Notes under the pieces: generated by a model | Seen by the model: only the letters and a program-made list of their open reading frames with translations | Databases searched by the model: none | What the model was told of the DNA's origin: nothing | Source: Cryobacterium zongtaii | GTDB taxonomy: Bacteria; Actinomycetota; Actinomycetes; Actinomycetales; Microbacteriaceae | Assembly: GCF_002909375.1 (NCBI RefSeq) | Contig: NZ_PPXD01000020.1 | Coordinates: 124,001 to 188,000, forward strand | Reading direction: 5' to 3' | DNA length: 64,000 bases | Translations under genes and position numbers: made by a program | Shown: positions 1 through 8,037 of the stretch, one piece after another | Numbering within the stretch: position 1 is the stretch's first letter | Layout of the letters: every line of letters starts with the position of its first letter

Positions 1-108
1 CCGGCGGCCCTCGGCAGCCGTCAAGGACGCTTGCACCCGGTTTGCCGCGAGGATTCCGGCATAGCCGGCCCCGATGACGACAACCCTGTGCTCGGAACGT
101 GTGCTCAT
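1..108 (-). CDS. FAD-dependent oxidoreductase (NADH dehydrogenase-like), N-terminal part only
   Basis: Only the first 36 codons are in the window; the gene continues to the left. The start ATG at 108 follows a GAAAGAGA ribosome binding site. Residues 8-20 read RVVVIGAGYAGIL, the dinucleotide-binding GxGxxG/A loop found at the N terminus of NAD(P)/FAD-dependent oxidoreductases, including type II NADH dehydrogenase-like proteins. It is divergent from an ECF41 sigma factor. Genes for oxidoreductases of this kind are common partners and targets of ECF41 sigma factors, so it is probably controlled by its neighbour. The exact substrate cannot be judged from this fragment. Confidence 0.8.
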   Translation of the reverse strand, partial: MSTRSEHRVVVIGAGYAGILAANRVQASLTAAEGRR

Positions 109-146
109 GCGGTCTCTTTCTCGAAAACGGGCGGGTCACAAGTAAT

Positions 147-173
147 GACCGCCACCTCCGCCGAAACGTGACA
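147..173 (-). promoter_or_regulatory. Candidate ECF41-type promoter for the divergent oxidoreductase
   Basis: Read on the minus strand, TGTCACG is followed after exactly 16 bases by GGTC. From memory, the published ECF41 promoter has TGTCACA near -35 and CGTC near -10 with a 16-base spacer, so this differs by one base in each element. The site lies about 40 bases upstream of the oxidoreductase ATG, a sensible promoter position. Confidence 0.5.
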
Positions 174-196
174 CCTGGCGGCACTCGCGCGGGGCC

Positions 197-223
197 TGTC
201 ACGAATCAGCATTGGAAACGGTG
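197..223 (+). promoter_or_regulatory. Possible ECF41-type autoregulatory promoter
   Basis: On the plus strand TGTCACG (197-203) is followed after 16 bases by GGTG (220-223), 55 bases upstream of the chosen sigma factor start. The -35-like half matches the minus-strand copy exactly; the -10-like half is poorer. It may drive the sigma factor gene itself. Confidence 0.3.
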
Positions 224-278
224 TAGCGGTAAGTTGATGCCGGATCGCACACCGAGCAGAACCGAACAGAGGATGCCG

Positions 279-1196
279 ATGGGAGTTCCCAGTCGCGACG
301 TTACCGCAGCAGAAATGGATGAGCTGGCGGCCGGGTTTGAGTCGATGCGCCCCCGGCTTTTCGGCATCGCCTACCGCATGCTCGGCAGCGCAGTGGAAGC
401 AGAGGATGTCGTGCAGGACGCCTGGGTCAAGTGGCAGACGACCGACCGCTCGGGCATCCGCAGCCATCCTGCATTTTTGACGACGATGACGACCCGCCTC
501 ACGATCAACGTGGCGGCGTCGTCGCGCATGCGTCGGGAGACCTACATCGGCCCGTGGCTGCCGGAACCGGTGTTCACCGGCGCCGATCCGGAACTGGGAG
601 CGGAGAACACGGAGGCCCTCGAAGTCGGGCTCCTGTTGCTGATGGAACGACTGACGCCACAGGAGCGCGCCGTCTATCTGCTCCACGAGGCCTTCGGCTA
701 CACGTTCGGTGAGATCGCCGCGGTCGTTGAGACCACGGAGGCCAACGCCCGCCAGCTCGCCCGGCGTGCCCGCCTGCACCTCAAGGAGCACAGCGACAAC
801 CGCGTAACCGTCGCGCAGAAGAACCGTCTGCTCCGCTCCTTCCTCGCCGCCGCTCAAGCCGGCGACCTGGAGGGCCTGCAGACTCTGCTCGCCGACGACA
901 TCGTCCTGTACTCGGACGGTGGTGGGAACGTCACCGCCGCGCGCCGGCCGGTCGAAGGTCGCGACCACGTGGCACGGTTCCTTCTCGGCACGGTTCAGAA
1001 ACTACAGATGCATGTCGAGCTCCATGTCGCCGCAGTCAACGGCTCCGACGCCTTCGTGCTTCGAATGGATGGCGAGCCGTTCCTCGTCGGGGCCATTGGG
1101 GTCAGCACCCGCGGTATCGACCGGATCTTCTTCATCATGAACCCGGTGAAGCTCGGCGCCGTGCGCGACGTCCCACTCGAGAGGCACCCGTCGTAG
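279..1196 (+). CDS. sigJ: ECF41-group RNA polymerase sigma factor with C-terminal SnoaL-like domain
   Basis: A 305-aa sigma factor that directs RNA polymerase to a small set of stress or metabolic promoters. Sigma region 2 lies at about residues 15-85, sigma region 4 (DNA-binding helix-turn-helix) at about 120-170, and a SnoaL/NTF2-like extension at about 180-305. Three ECF41 hallmarks are visible: WLPEP in the linker (93-97), a DGGG motif (213-216) and an NPxKL motif near residue 288. ECF41 factors lack a classical anti-sigma factor, and the C-terminal domain itself tunes activity. The ATG at 279 was chosen because AGAGG ends six bases upstream; the open frame extends further 5' without a better site. 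The divergent oxidoreductase is the likely target. The sigJ name is by family similarity. Confidence 0.88.
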   Translation: MGVPSRDVTAAEMDELAAGFESMRPRLFGIAYRMLGSAVEAEDVVQDAWVKWQTTDRSGIRSHPAFLTTMTTRLTINVAASSRMRRETYIGPWLPEPVFTGADPELGAENTEALEVGLLLLMERLTPQERAVYLLHEAFGYTFGEIAAVVETTEANARQLARRARLHLKEHSDNRVTVAQKNRLLRSFLAAAQAGDLEGLQTLLADDIVLYSDGGGNVTAARRPVEGRDHVARFLLGTVQKLQMHVELHVAAVNGSDAFVLRMDGEPFLVGAIGVSTRGIDRIFFIMNPVKLGAVRDVPLERHPS

Positions 1197-1227
1197 GCTG
1201 ACAGCACGCGATGGAAAGGAGACCGCC

Positions 1228-1914
1228 ATGGCCCAGACGACATCGGCAGTGACGCCGGCAGTGGCCGAAGTGATGGCAGAGTTGGCCGCCCTTGAGGATC
1301 CGCAGATCCGCGCGGTGAACGCCAACCACGGTGACGACCACGGCGTGAACCTCACCAAACTGCGCGCGGTCGCCAAACGGATCAAGACCCAGCCGGAGTT
1401 TTCACGGGACCTGTGGGCGACCGGGGACACCGCGGCGCGGCTGCTCGCCCTGCTGATCTGCCGGCCGAAGGCGTTCGAGCGGGATGAGTTGGATGCCATG
1501 CTGCGCGAAGCCGGCACACCCAAGGTGCAGGACTGGCTCGTGAACTATGTGGTGAAGAAGAACTCGCACGTCGAGGAGCTGCGCGTGCTTTGGTTCGCCG
1601 ACACCGACCCCGTGGTCGCCAGCGCCGGTTGGGCGCTGACCACCGAGCGGGTGGCCAAGTCCCCCGAGGGCCTCGACCTGGATGGGCTGCTCGAGCTCAT
1701 CGAGGCCGAGATGAAGGATGCGCCGGAGCGCCTGCAGTGGGCGATGAACCACTGCCTGGCGCAGATCGGGATCGAGCATCCCGAGCACCGCGCTCGCGCC
1801 CTGGCCATCGGCGAGCGCCTGGAGGTACTCAAGGACTACCCGACTCCCCCTGGCTGCACCTCACCGTTCGCACCCGTCTGGATCACCGAGATGGTCAGCC
1901 GCCAGAAGGCCTGA
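1228..1914 (+). CDS. DNA alkylation repair protein (AlkD-like HEAT repeats)
   Basis: A 228-aa protein made of repeated helical pairs that reads like the DNA alkylation repair (AlkC/AlkD) family. In characterised members the HEAT-like repeats wrap damaged DNA and excise N3- or N7-alkylated purines without base flipping. The start follows a strong GGAAAGGAGA site. It begins 31 bases after the sigma factor and could be co-transcribed with it. No signal peptide or membrane segment is seen. The length matches the family (about 220-240 aa). Family membership is fairly sure; the preferred lesion is not determinable here. Confidence 0.8.
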   Translation: MAQTTSAVTPAVAEVMAELAALEDPQIRAVNANHGDDHGVNLTKLRAVAKRIKTQPEFSRDLWATGDTAARLLALLICRPKAFERDELDAMLREAGTPKVQDWLVNYVVKKNSHVEELRVLWFADTDPVVASAGWALTTERVAKSPEGLDLDGLLELIEAEMKDAPERLQWAMNHCLAQIGIEHPEHRARALAIGERLEVLKDYPTPPGCTSPFAPVWITEMVSRQKA

Positions 1915-1938
1915 CGACAGTCGGCTTCGAGCCACGAG

Positions 1939-3186
1939 TCAACCCGTCGGCAGCCAGGTTCGCGCTGCGGTGACCAGCGCCGTCACCCCGATCGCGAGAG
2001 TCGGGTCGATGACCGGAGCGTAATGCGGGGAATGATTCGACGGAACTGTGCGCAGGGCCGGGTCGGTCATGTCCCCGGTGGTGAACAGCTTGGGGTCGGT
2101 GCCGCCGAGGAGCCAGTACGACAACGGGGCATCCGCGCTGGTCGCGAGGATTCCGACATCCTCGCTGCCGGCGCCGGCACCCGGGTCAAGAATCTGGTCA
2201 GGTCCGAGCCACTCGGCGAAGGCGTGAAGTGTCTTCCCCAGCGCATCCGCATCGTTGACCACGATGGGGAATCGCTCGATCTCGGTGATCGTCGGTTCTT
2301 CCGGAGCGCCTGCCGCCTGCGCCTCGCCCTTGGCGATGCGGTCAACGCTGTCGAGGATGTGTTGACGCACCCCGTTGGTGTAGCTGCGGATGTTCAACTG
2401 CAGCTCGGCCTCGCCGGGAATCACATTGGCCGCATCGCCGGCATGGATCGAACCGACGGTGAGCACCGCAGTGTCGGTGCTCGGAATCTCCCGCGAGACG
2501 ATGGTCTGCAGGCGAAGCACGGTCGCCGCCGCCATCACCACCGGGTCGATCGAGTTCTGAGGCATCGAGCCGTGTGCTCCCTCGCCGACAAGACGAACGC
2601 GCAGGGAGTCCGACCCCGCATACGACGCACCGGCGTGCCCGGCTATCTTGCCGGCCGGCAACGGGGCCACATGCTGTCCCAGCACGATGTCGGGCTTGGG
2701 AACCTTCTCGTAGAGTCCGTCGTCGACCATGGCCTGGGCGCCCGCGCCGAGTTCCTCGGCGGGTTGGAAGACCACGACCAGCGTGCCCGACCAGCTCGAC
2801 CGGTCGGAGGACAGGACCTCGGCTGCACCGACCAGGCAGGTCGTGTGGAGGTCGTGCCCGCAGGCGTGGGCCACGGGGACAAGCGTGCCGTTCGCGTTGG
2901 GTGCGGTCACGGTACTGGCATAGTCGAGCCCGGTGTCTTCCCGGACCGGCAACGCGTCCATGTCGGCGCGCAACAGCGCGGTGGGGCCCGCGCCGTTTTC
3001 CAGGACACCGGCCACTCCGGTGCCACCGATGCCGGTGGCGACCTCGAACCCGAGTGTTGTCAGGCGTTTCGCGACGATCTCGGCGGTGCGATGTTCCTGG
3101 AAACCGAGTTCGGGGTGAGAGTGCAGATCTTTGTAGAAGTCGGCGAGGGCCGAATCGGCGGTCAGATTCTCATTCACGGTAATCAC
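1939..3186 (-). CDS. M20-family metallo-amidohydrolase
   Basis: A 415-aa M20D peptidase/amidohydrolase of the IAA-amino acid hydrolase/hippurate hydrolase type, which hydrolyses N-acyl amino acids or related amides with a di-metal centre. Visible motifs are LRADMDALPV (the metal-ligand Asp region), HACGHDLHT (metal ligands) and QPAEE (the catalytic glutamate). The dimerisation domain lies in the middle third. The open frame extends upstream to 3291, but the extra residues look non-conserved. The GTG at 3186 with GAAAGAAG upstream gives a family-length protein. It converges with the DNA repair gene. The physiological substrate is unknown. Confidence 0.85.
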   Translation of the reverse strand: MITVNENLTADSALADFYKDLHSHPELGFQEHRTAEIVAKRLTTLGFEVATGIGGTGVAGVLENGAGPTALLRADMDALPVREDTGLDYASTVTAPNANGTLVPVAHACGHDLHTTCLVGAAEVLSSDRSSWSGTLVVVFQPAEELGAGAQAMVDDGLYEKVPKPDIVLGQHVAPLPAGKIAGHAGASYAGSDSLRVRLVGEGAHGSMPQNSIDPVVMAAATVLRLQTIVSREIPSTDTAVLTVGSIHAGDAANVIPGEAELQLNIRSYTNGVRQHILDSVDRIAKGEAQAAGAPEEPTITEIERFPIVVNDADALGKTLHAFAEWLGPDQILDPGAGAGSEDVGILATSADAPLSYWLLGGTDPKLFTTGDMTDPALRTVPSNHSPHYAPVIDPTLAIGVTALVTAARTWLPTG

Positions 3187-3328
3187 GTCTGCTTCTTTCG
3201 TCGCGGATTTCGCGTTCAATTTAGCGCCGCTCGACACCGATCGAAAGGCCACGCGCAACACCGCCGCGGCCCAAGCGATCGCGCCGTTCACCGCCCCGGA
3301 CTGTCAATCCCGGCCCCAAGCGACGGGC

Positions 3329-4711
3329 CTAGCCAGCACCGGGCAGCGGTGCTGTGGTTCGGACCGCCGTGACCACGTCGAGGATCGCCTGGGTCGTCGC
3401 GGCAGCATCGGCTTCGTCCGAGACCAGGGATGCGTGGGTGGCACCGTCGACGACGCGGTGTGAGCTGTTCGTCGACAAGGAGGCCATGGCCGCCTGTTTT
3501 GCGGGCCAGTCGGAAGCGCTACCGCTACCTGCTTCCAGAACGACCAGAGGCTTGTCGGCGAAGCTCACCAGGGTGCCGGCCTGCTCCATCGAGGAATTGG
3601 CCAGGAGATACTCCTCAACCGTGCTCCCCAGTTGGCCGCCTTTCGCAACGCTGGCGCGCGCCTGAGCCTGAGAATCCGGCGGGAGGGTGTCGTAATCGAA
3701 CTGACCGTACAGGCGACCAACGCCAAGACGGGCCGACGCCGACACCAGCGCGGACACGCGACCCATCGGGTTGTACGAGTCCCCCGCAGCCGCGAAGGCT
3801 GCGCTCGGTTCCGTCGTCGAACTCGGGGCGGTGGAGTCGATCAACACCATTCCAGCCACCTCGTCGGGGTACAGGGCTGCGAAAGTTTGCGCATAGAGCC
3901 CCCCAAACGAATGGCCGGCCAGCACGTAGGGTCCGTCAGCCCCTCCTCGCTGCAGCAACGTGTGCAGGTCGGTCGCGATCTGGGTCGCGTCCTGCGGAGC
4001 ACCCGCGGGTTCGCTCCACCCACGTCCGGCCCGGTCGTAGACGCAGACGCGCGTGTCCGCGGCCACGGCCGGCTCGATCCACCCGAGCACGGCGGACATT
4101 TCGCCTCCGCCCGGCTCCAGAACGACCGTCGGGCTTCCAGTGCCGGTGCAGCTCAGGTGCAGACGATGTCCGCCGACGTCGACCAGCTGACCCGCCATCG
4201 GGTGTGCGCGGGTGTCCACCGCCTCCATCACGGTTTCGTAGCCGCCGCCGATCGAGGCAACGGCCAGCAGGGCGATCACCGGGTACAGCAGCCAGCGTCC
4301 GCTCCGGCTCCGAAGCTGCGCGTGCACCCGAATGGCCATCCAGATTGCCGTCACCAGCACGACGGGCGGCCACACCCAGTTGAGCACCTCCTGCAGTGGG
4401 GAGCCGAAGACCACCAGAAGAAGACCGCCCAGGCCCAGGACTACTGCGGGGACCGCAGCCCACCGCTGCGGCTGATCGGTGAATCGGATGGTGAGCACGG
4501 CCAACACCGCCCAGCCCAGTCCGAAACCGAGGAGGACGGCCCCGGTGACTTCGCCTTCCCCTGGCCGGATGAACGGGGCGGCGGCCAGAAGCAGAGCGGC
4601 GACGAGTCCGAAGGCCAGCGACCCGAGGACGATCAAGCCCACATGGCGCCGCAGGCCGGGACCGGGTCGGTCCGTGTCCTGACTCGAGGGCGTGGTGGGG
4701 ATGGTGGTCAC
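3329..4711 (-). CDS. Alpha/beta hydrolase with N-terminal membrane domain
   Basis: A 460-aa protein in two parts. The first ~160 residues hold four to five hydrophobic segments (for example HVGLIVLGSLAFG), predicted to lie in the membrane. The C-terminal ~280 residues are an alpha/beta hydrolase with GHSFGG as the nucleophile elbow, LIDSTAPS after it, and a late His in DGATHASL. The cap and core resemble proline iminopeptidase/haloalkane dehalogenase-like esterases. The GTG start at 4711 is a choice between several in-frame codons; an earlier start up to 4774 is possible. The substrate is unknown; an outward- or lipid-facing esterase role is an inference from the fused membrane domain. Confidence 0.75.
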   Translation of the reverse strand: MTTIPTTPSSQDTDRPGPGLRRHVGLIVLGSLAFGLVAALLLAAAPFIRPGEGEVTGAVLLGFGLGWAVLAVLTIRFTDQPQRWAAVPAVVLGLGGLLLVVFGSPLQEVLNWVWPPVVLVTAIWMAIRVHAQLRSRSGRWLLYPVIALLAVASIGGGYETVMEAVDTRAHPMAGQLVDVGGHRLHLSCTGTGSPTVVLEPGGGEMSAVLGWIEPAVAADTRVCVYDRAGRGWSEPAGAPQDATQIATDLHTLLQRGGADGPYVLAGHSFGGLYAQTFAALYPDEVAGMVLIDSTAPSSTTEPSAAFAAAGDSYNPMGRVSALVSASARLGVGRLYGQFDYDTLPPDSQAQARASVAKGGQLGSTVEEYLLANSSMEQAGTLVSFADKPLVVLEAGSGSASDWPAKQAAMASLSTNSSHRVVDGATHASLVSDEADAAATTQAILDVVTAVRTTAPLPGAG

Positions 4712-4823
4712 GATGGACTCGATTCCATGCGCTGCTGGCGTGGTGCGAGTGCAGCCGCTCTGCACGCGTGGCACCTGCCGTTACCTGGAAGCTACCACCA
4801 CAGCTGAGCCGCTGGGGTCGGGT

Positions 4824-4943
4824 TCAGGGTTCGTACCCGATCAGCCAGTGCGGTCCGTGACGGTCGACGACCTGACCGTCGGACGCGCCCCACGGCTTCG
4901 GGGCGAGGAGATCACCGATTCTGCCGCCGAGTACCGGGGAAAC
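4824..4943 (-). pseudogene. C-terminal remnant of a VOC/PhnB-like protein
   Basis: Between the hydrolase and the kinase the minus strand encodes about 40 residues ending in LVDRFG-type sequence, here KPWGASDGQVVDRHG followed by PHWLIGYEP and a stop. This matches the C-terminal end of PhnB/glyoxalase-superfamily (VOC) proteins, where the pattern WGxxxGxxxDxxGxxW is characteristic. An in-frame stop (4944-4946) cuts it off upstream and no N-terminal half is present. It reads as a decayed gene rather than a short functional one. Confidence 0.55.
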
Positions 4944-4977
4944 TCAGATAGAGCAGCGGCGCCGACTTGCGCAGATC

Positions 4978-6684
4978 CTATCTACGCCCCGCGAACAGGG
5001 CGTGCAGCAGCGGAATGACCGACCCGATCATCAGGACTGCGCCGAGAACCGCATCGTCACCGCGGAGCACCGCGCCGGCGATGAGCAGGGCACCGAACAG
5101 CACCGCCGACACCACTCGACCCGCGGTGCGCTCCAGCCGCGCGACCCGCCGCTCGAGGCCCGGGCTCGTCACCGCCACAGTGCCGTCCCCGAGGCGGGTG
5201 ACGATCGCGTCCAACCGCTTCGGCAGTCCCCAGGCGATGCCGGCGTTCTCCAGCGCCTGCTTGCCGAGGTCCTGGGCCACGTTGCCGCGCTCGTCGCGCA
5301 ACAGTTGCGACGCATACGGCTCGATGGAGTCCCAGAGGTTGAACGCGGGATCCAGCGAACTGCAGACCCCGGAGGTGAGCGACATCGCCCGGATGATGAG
5401 CAGGAAGTTCTCCGGCAGCTGGAACGGCAACGACCGCACCACATCGCCGAACTGCACGGCGAAGTCGCGGAACTCCCGCGGGTCCACCTCCCGCAGCTCG
5501 GCGAAGCCCATGCCGCCGAAGCGGGCGAAGAGCTGGGTCATCGCCCGCTCCAGCTCGGTCGTGTCGGAGGAGGGAAGCAGCACGCCCACATCGCGCGCCG
5601 CTTCCACGAGGCCCGTGCCGTCCCGCGAGGCGGCCGCGATGAGCATCTTCCGCAGTCCGCGGCGGGTGCTCGTGGGGACCTCACCCATCATGCCGAAGTC
5701 GATGAACGTCAGTCTCCAGCCGCGGCCGCTCGGATCGTCCGGCATCGGGGTGACGAAGATGTTGCCCGGGTGCGGGTCGGCGTGGAAGAACCCGTTGGTG
5801 AACAGCTGGTCGAACATCACGGCGGCGAAGACCGGAGCCACCTGCGCCGGGTCGATGCCCGCAGCGTCCAGCGCATCCGTGTCGGTGATCTTGATCGCCG
5901 TCACGTCTTCGAGAGTGAGCACGCGTCGGGTGGTGCGCTCCCAGACGATCTCGGGCACGCTCACCCGCTCGTCGTCGGCGAAGTCCTCCGCGAACCGCAC
6001 GGCGCTGGTGGCCTCGTGCAGGTAGTCGATCTCCTCGAGGCAGGTCAGCGCGAATTCCTCGATCAGCGCCGGCGCATCCACCCGGTCGGAGACGAGGCGC
6101 ACGTGGCTGAGCCAGCCGCTCACCCTGCGTAACGCCGCCAGGTCGACGTCGACGATGGCGTCGATGCCGGGCCGTTGAACCTTGATCACCACACCGTGCA
6201 GGCCGGTGTCGGCGGCATCGAGCGGGGCGAGCCGCGCAGGATGAGCCTGACCGAGGGATGCTGCCGCCACCGGCGTCTCGTCGACCCACGCGAACGCCCG
6301 TTCCAACGGCATGCCCAGCTCAGCCTCGGCGAGCGCCCGGATCGCCGGGAAGGCAACCGGCGGCACCTCGTCCTGCAGTCCCTCGAGTTCGGTCGTGATC
6401 TCGGGCGGCAACACGTCCAGCCGGGACGACAGGAACTGGCCGACCTTGATCATCAGCCCGCCCAGGTCCACGGCGAGCACGTGGAAGCGTTGCGCGAAGC
6501 GGCGCATCCGCTTGGCGCGGGTGCGCTCGGCGACCCGCGCGAGCCCGATGCGCGGCAGCAGCAGCTCGTAGAACCACGTGACGGCGAGGTTCCAGCCGGC
6601 GAATCGAAGGATGCGGCGGTACCGCGCACGGGTGTCCCCCGCGCCGGGGTTCACGCGCATTCGGACCCGGCGACCCGGCGTCAC
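4978..6684 (-). CDS. ABC1/UbiB-family atypical kinase
   Basis: A 568-aa member of the ABC1/ADCK/UbiB protein-kinase-like family. The KxGQ motif characteristic of the family appears as IKVGQFLSSR. The alanine-rich loop AAASLGQAH, the invariant lysine in VVIKVQRPG, the catalytic loop HADPHPGNIF and the metal-binding DFG (FIDFGMMGE) are all present. Two hydrophobic helices close the C terminus. In proteobacteria and eukaryotes the family supports ubiquinone synthesis; in actinobacteria the role is unsettled and may concern menaquinone or lipid homeostasis. The GTG start lies three bases after the PadR stop, so the two genes are almost certainly co-transcribed. Confidence 0.88.
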   Translation of the reverse strand: MTPGRRVRMRVNPGAGDTRARYRRILRFAGWNLAVTWFYELLLPRIGLARVAERTRAKRMRRFAQRFHVLAVDLGGLMIKVGQFLSSRLDVLPPEITTELEGLQDEVPPVAFPAIRALAEAELGMPLERAFAWVDETPVAAASLGQAHPARLAPLDAADTGLHGVVIKVQRPGIDAIVDVDLAALRRVSGWLSHVRLVSDRVDAPALIEEFALTCLEEIDYLHEATSAVRFAEDFADDERVSVPEIVWERTTRRVLTLEDVTAIKITDTDALDAAGIDPAQVAPVFAAVMFDQLFTNGFFHADPHPGNIFVTPMPDDPSGRGWRLTFIDFGMMGEVPTSTRRGLRKMLIAAASRDGTGLVEAARDVGVLLPSSDTTELERAMTQLFARFGGMGFAELREVDPREFRDFAVQFGDVVRSLPFQLPENFLLIIRAMSLTSGVCSSLDPAFNLWDSIEPYASQLLRDERGNVAQDLGKQALENAGIAWGLPKRLDAIVTRLGDGTVAVTSPGLERRVARLERTAGRVVSAVLFGALLIAGAVLRGDDAVLGAVLMIGSVIPLLHALFAGRR

Positions 6685-6687
6685 CCG

Positions 6688-7233
6688 CTAGTCCTGGGCG
6701 AGGATTGAGTAAATCCGGCGACGTGCCTCGTCGATGGCCGCAACAGCCTGCTGGATCTGCTCCGGGGTGCCGGTGCGACCGACCTGGGCGGCGGCCTGCG
6801 CGAGCTCGAATCCGGCCTTGGGCAGAGCGGTGAACTTGGCGTCCTCCGCCTCGGTCTCCGGCGCCCACGGCGCCTGGCCGGCAGAGGTGGTGGCCTCGGC
6901 GCGGCCCGCGTCGGTGAGCGAGTAGGTCTTGCGACCGTTCGACTCCTCGGCGCTGATGAGCCCCTCGTCGGCCAACAGCTGCAGCGTCGGGTACACCGAA
7001 CCGGCGCTGGGCTTCCAGGAGCCGCCGCTGCGTTCCTCGATTTCGTGGATGATCTGGTAGCCGTGCATCGGCTGTTCGACGAGCAGAGCGAGAACCGCAG
7101 CACGCACGTCACCGCGGCCCATGCGGGTGCCCGCGCGCTTCTCGAATTTGGAGCGCAGCTGCTCCATCGCTTGCCACATGCCGTCGACGGGATTGCCGCC
7201 GCCGAACCCGCCAGTGGGGAATGAATTGCCCAT
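6688..7233 (-). CDS. PadR-family transcriptional regulator
   Basis: A 181-aa regulator whose winged helix spans about residues 45-115, with typical PadR sequence MHGYQIIHEIEERSGGSWKP and SVYPTLQLLADEGLI, followed by a C-terminal helical dimerisation region. A glycine-rich N-terminal stretch (FPTGGFGGG) precedes the domain. The start ATG has an excellent GAGGAGG site. It is the first gene of a two-gene operon with the ABC1 kinase and probably autoregulates it, as PadR proteins commonly do. Direct repeats just upstream of the start are candidate binding sites. The inducer is unknown. Confidence 0.9.
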   Translation of the reverse strand: MGNSFPTGGFGGGNPVDGMWQAMEQLRSKFEKRAGTRMGRGDVRAAVLALLVEQPMHGYQIIHEIEERSGGSWKPSAGSVYPTLQLLADEGLISAEESNGRKTYSLTDAGRAEATTSAGQAPWAPETEAEDAKFTALPKAGFELAQAAAQVGRTGTPEQIQQAVAAIDEARRRIYSILAQD

Positions 7234-7256
7234 GATGACCTCCTCAGTGAATCGCT

Positions 7257-7275
7257 AACGATACTCAACGATATA
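7257..7275. promoter_or_regulatory. TATCGTT direct repeat upstream of padR
   Basis: On the minus strand TATCGTT-GAG-TATCGTT occurs within 45 bases upstream of the PadR start codon, in a locally AT-rich stretch. The 10-base period would place both copies on one DNA face. It is a candidate PadR operator or promoter element; nothing beyond repetition and location supports it. Confidence 0.3.
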
Positions 7276-7364
7276 GTCAGGCGCGGGCAACCGATAGGGA
7301 TCGGAGGGAGTCAGACTCGACTCTCAGCGAACTCTCGCATAAGCGCAGAATCTAGGATGGTCGG

Positions 7365-7988
7365 ATGCAGTTCTCCCTGTGGGTGGCCCTTGTCGGCGCG
7401 GGCGCCTTGATCAGCTTCACGCCTGGCGCGGGGGCCATCAACACCATGAGCAACGCCCTGAATGCGGGCTTTCGCCGTTCGATCTGGGGCATCCTCGGCC
7501 AGCAAGCCGCGTTGCTCATCCACATCGTGATCGTGGCACTCGGTGTGGGTCTGCTCGTGGCCAGTTCGCCGCTCGCGTTCAACGTCATTCGTTACGCCGG
7601 TGCCGCCTACCTGGTTTACCTGGGCGTCCGGCAGTTTCTGGCGAAGCCGGAGCTCGATTCCGAACAGACCAGAGCTTTGAGCGATGAGCCGCGTTCGTCG
7701 ATGTTCCGACGCGGGCTGTGGGTGAACATGCTCAACCCCAAGGCGATCGTGTTCTTCTTGGCGTTCCTGCCCCAGTTCATCCGGGTCGACCGGCCGTTGC
7801 CGGCCCAGTACCTGATCGTGGCCGCCACCGTCGTTGTGATCGACATTCTGGTGATGTGGTTCTTCTTCGCCGTTGCGGCACGCTCATTCCAGCGATTCAC
7901 CCGCGACGCTCGGGGTCAGCTGGTGGTGAACCGGGTCTTCGGCGTGCTCTTCGTGGCCGTCGGCGTGCTGCTCGCGGTCATCCACTGA
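7365..7988 (+). CDS. LysE-family amino acid exporter
   Basis: A 207-aa inner membrane protein of the LysE/RhtB superfamily with six predicted hydrophobic segments. The conserved start SFTPGAGAI and the mid-protein NMLNPKAIVFFLAFLPQF are typical of the family. These proteins export basic or other amino acids and their analogues. The start is preceded by AGGATGG. It is transcribed away from padR. The substrate cannot be told from sequence, as RhtB-type members vary widely. Confidence 0.9.
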   Translation: MQFSLWVALVGAGALISFTPGAGAINTMSNALNAGFRRSIWGILGQQAALLIHIVIVALGVGLLVASSPLAFNVIRYAGAAYLVYLGVRQFLAKPELDSEQTRALSDEPRSSMFRRGLWVNMLNPKAIVFFLAFLPQFIRVDRPLPAQYLIVAATVVVIDILVMWFFFAVAARSFQRFTRDARGQLVVNRVFGVLFVAVGVLLAVIH

Positions 7989-8037
7989 GGTCTCGGGCCG
8001 TCGGCGGTTGATGCCGGCCCGCCGTTAGGGTGAGCAC

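Noticed and set aside
2023..3372. A long open frame antisense to the M20 amidohydrolase
   Set aside because: High GC creates long antisense frames; the minus strand has clear M20 motifs, while the plus-strand translation is repetitive Arg/Gly/Val-rich with no family resemblance.
3430..4807. Long plus-strand frames over the membrane alpha/beta hydrolase
   Set aside because: They are shadows of the minus-strand gene, which has the GHSFGG elbow and membrane helices.
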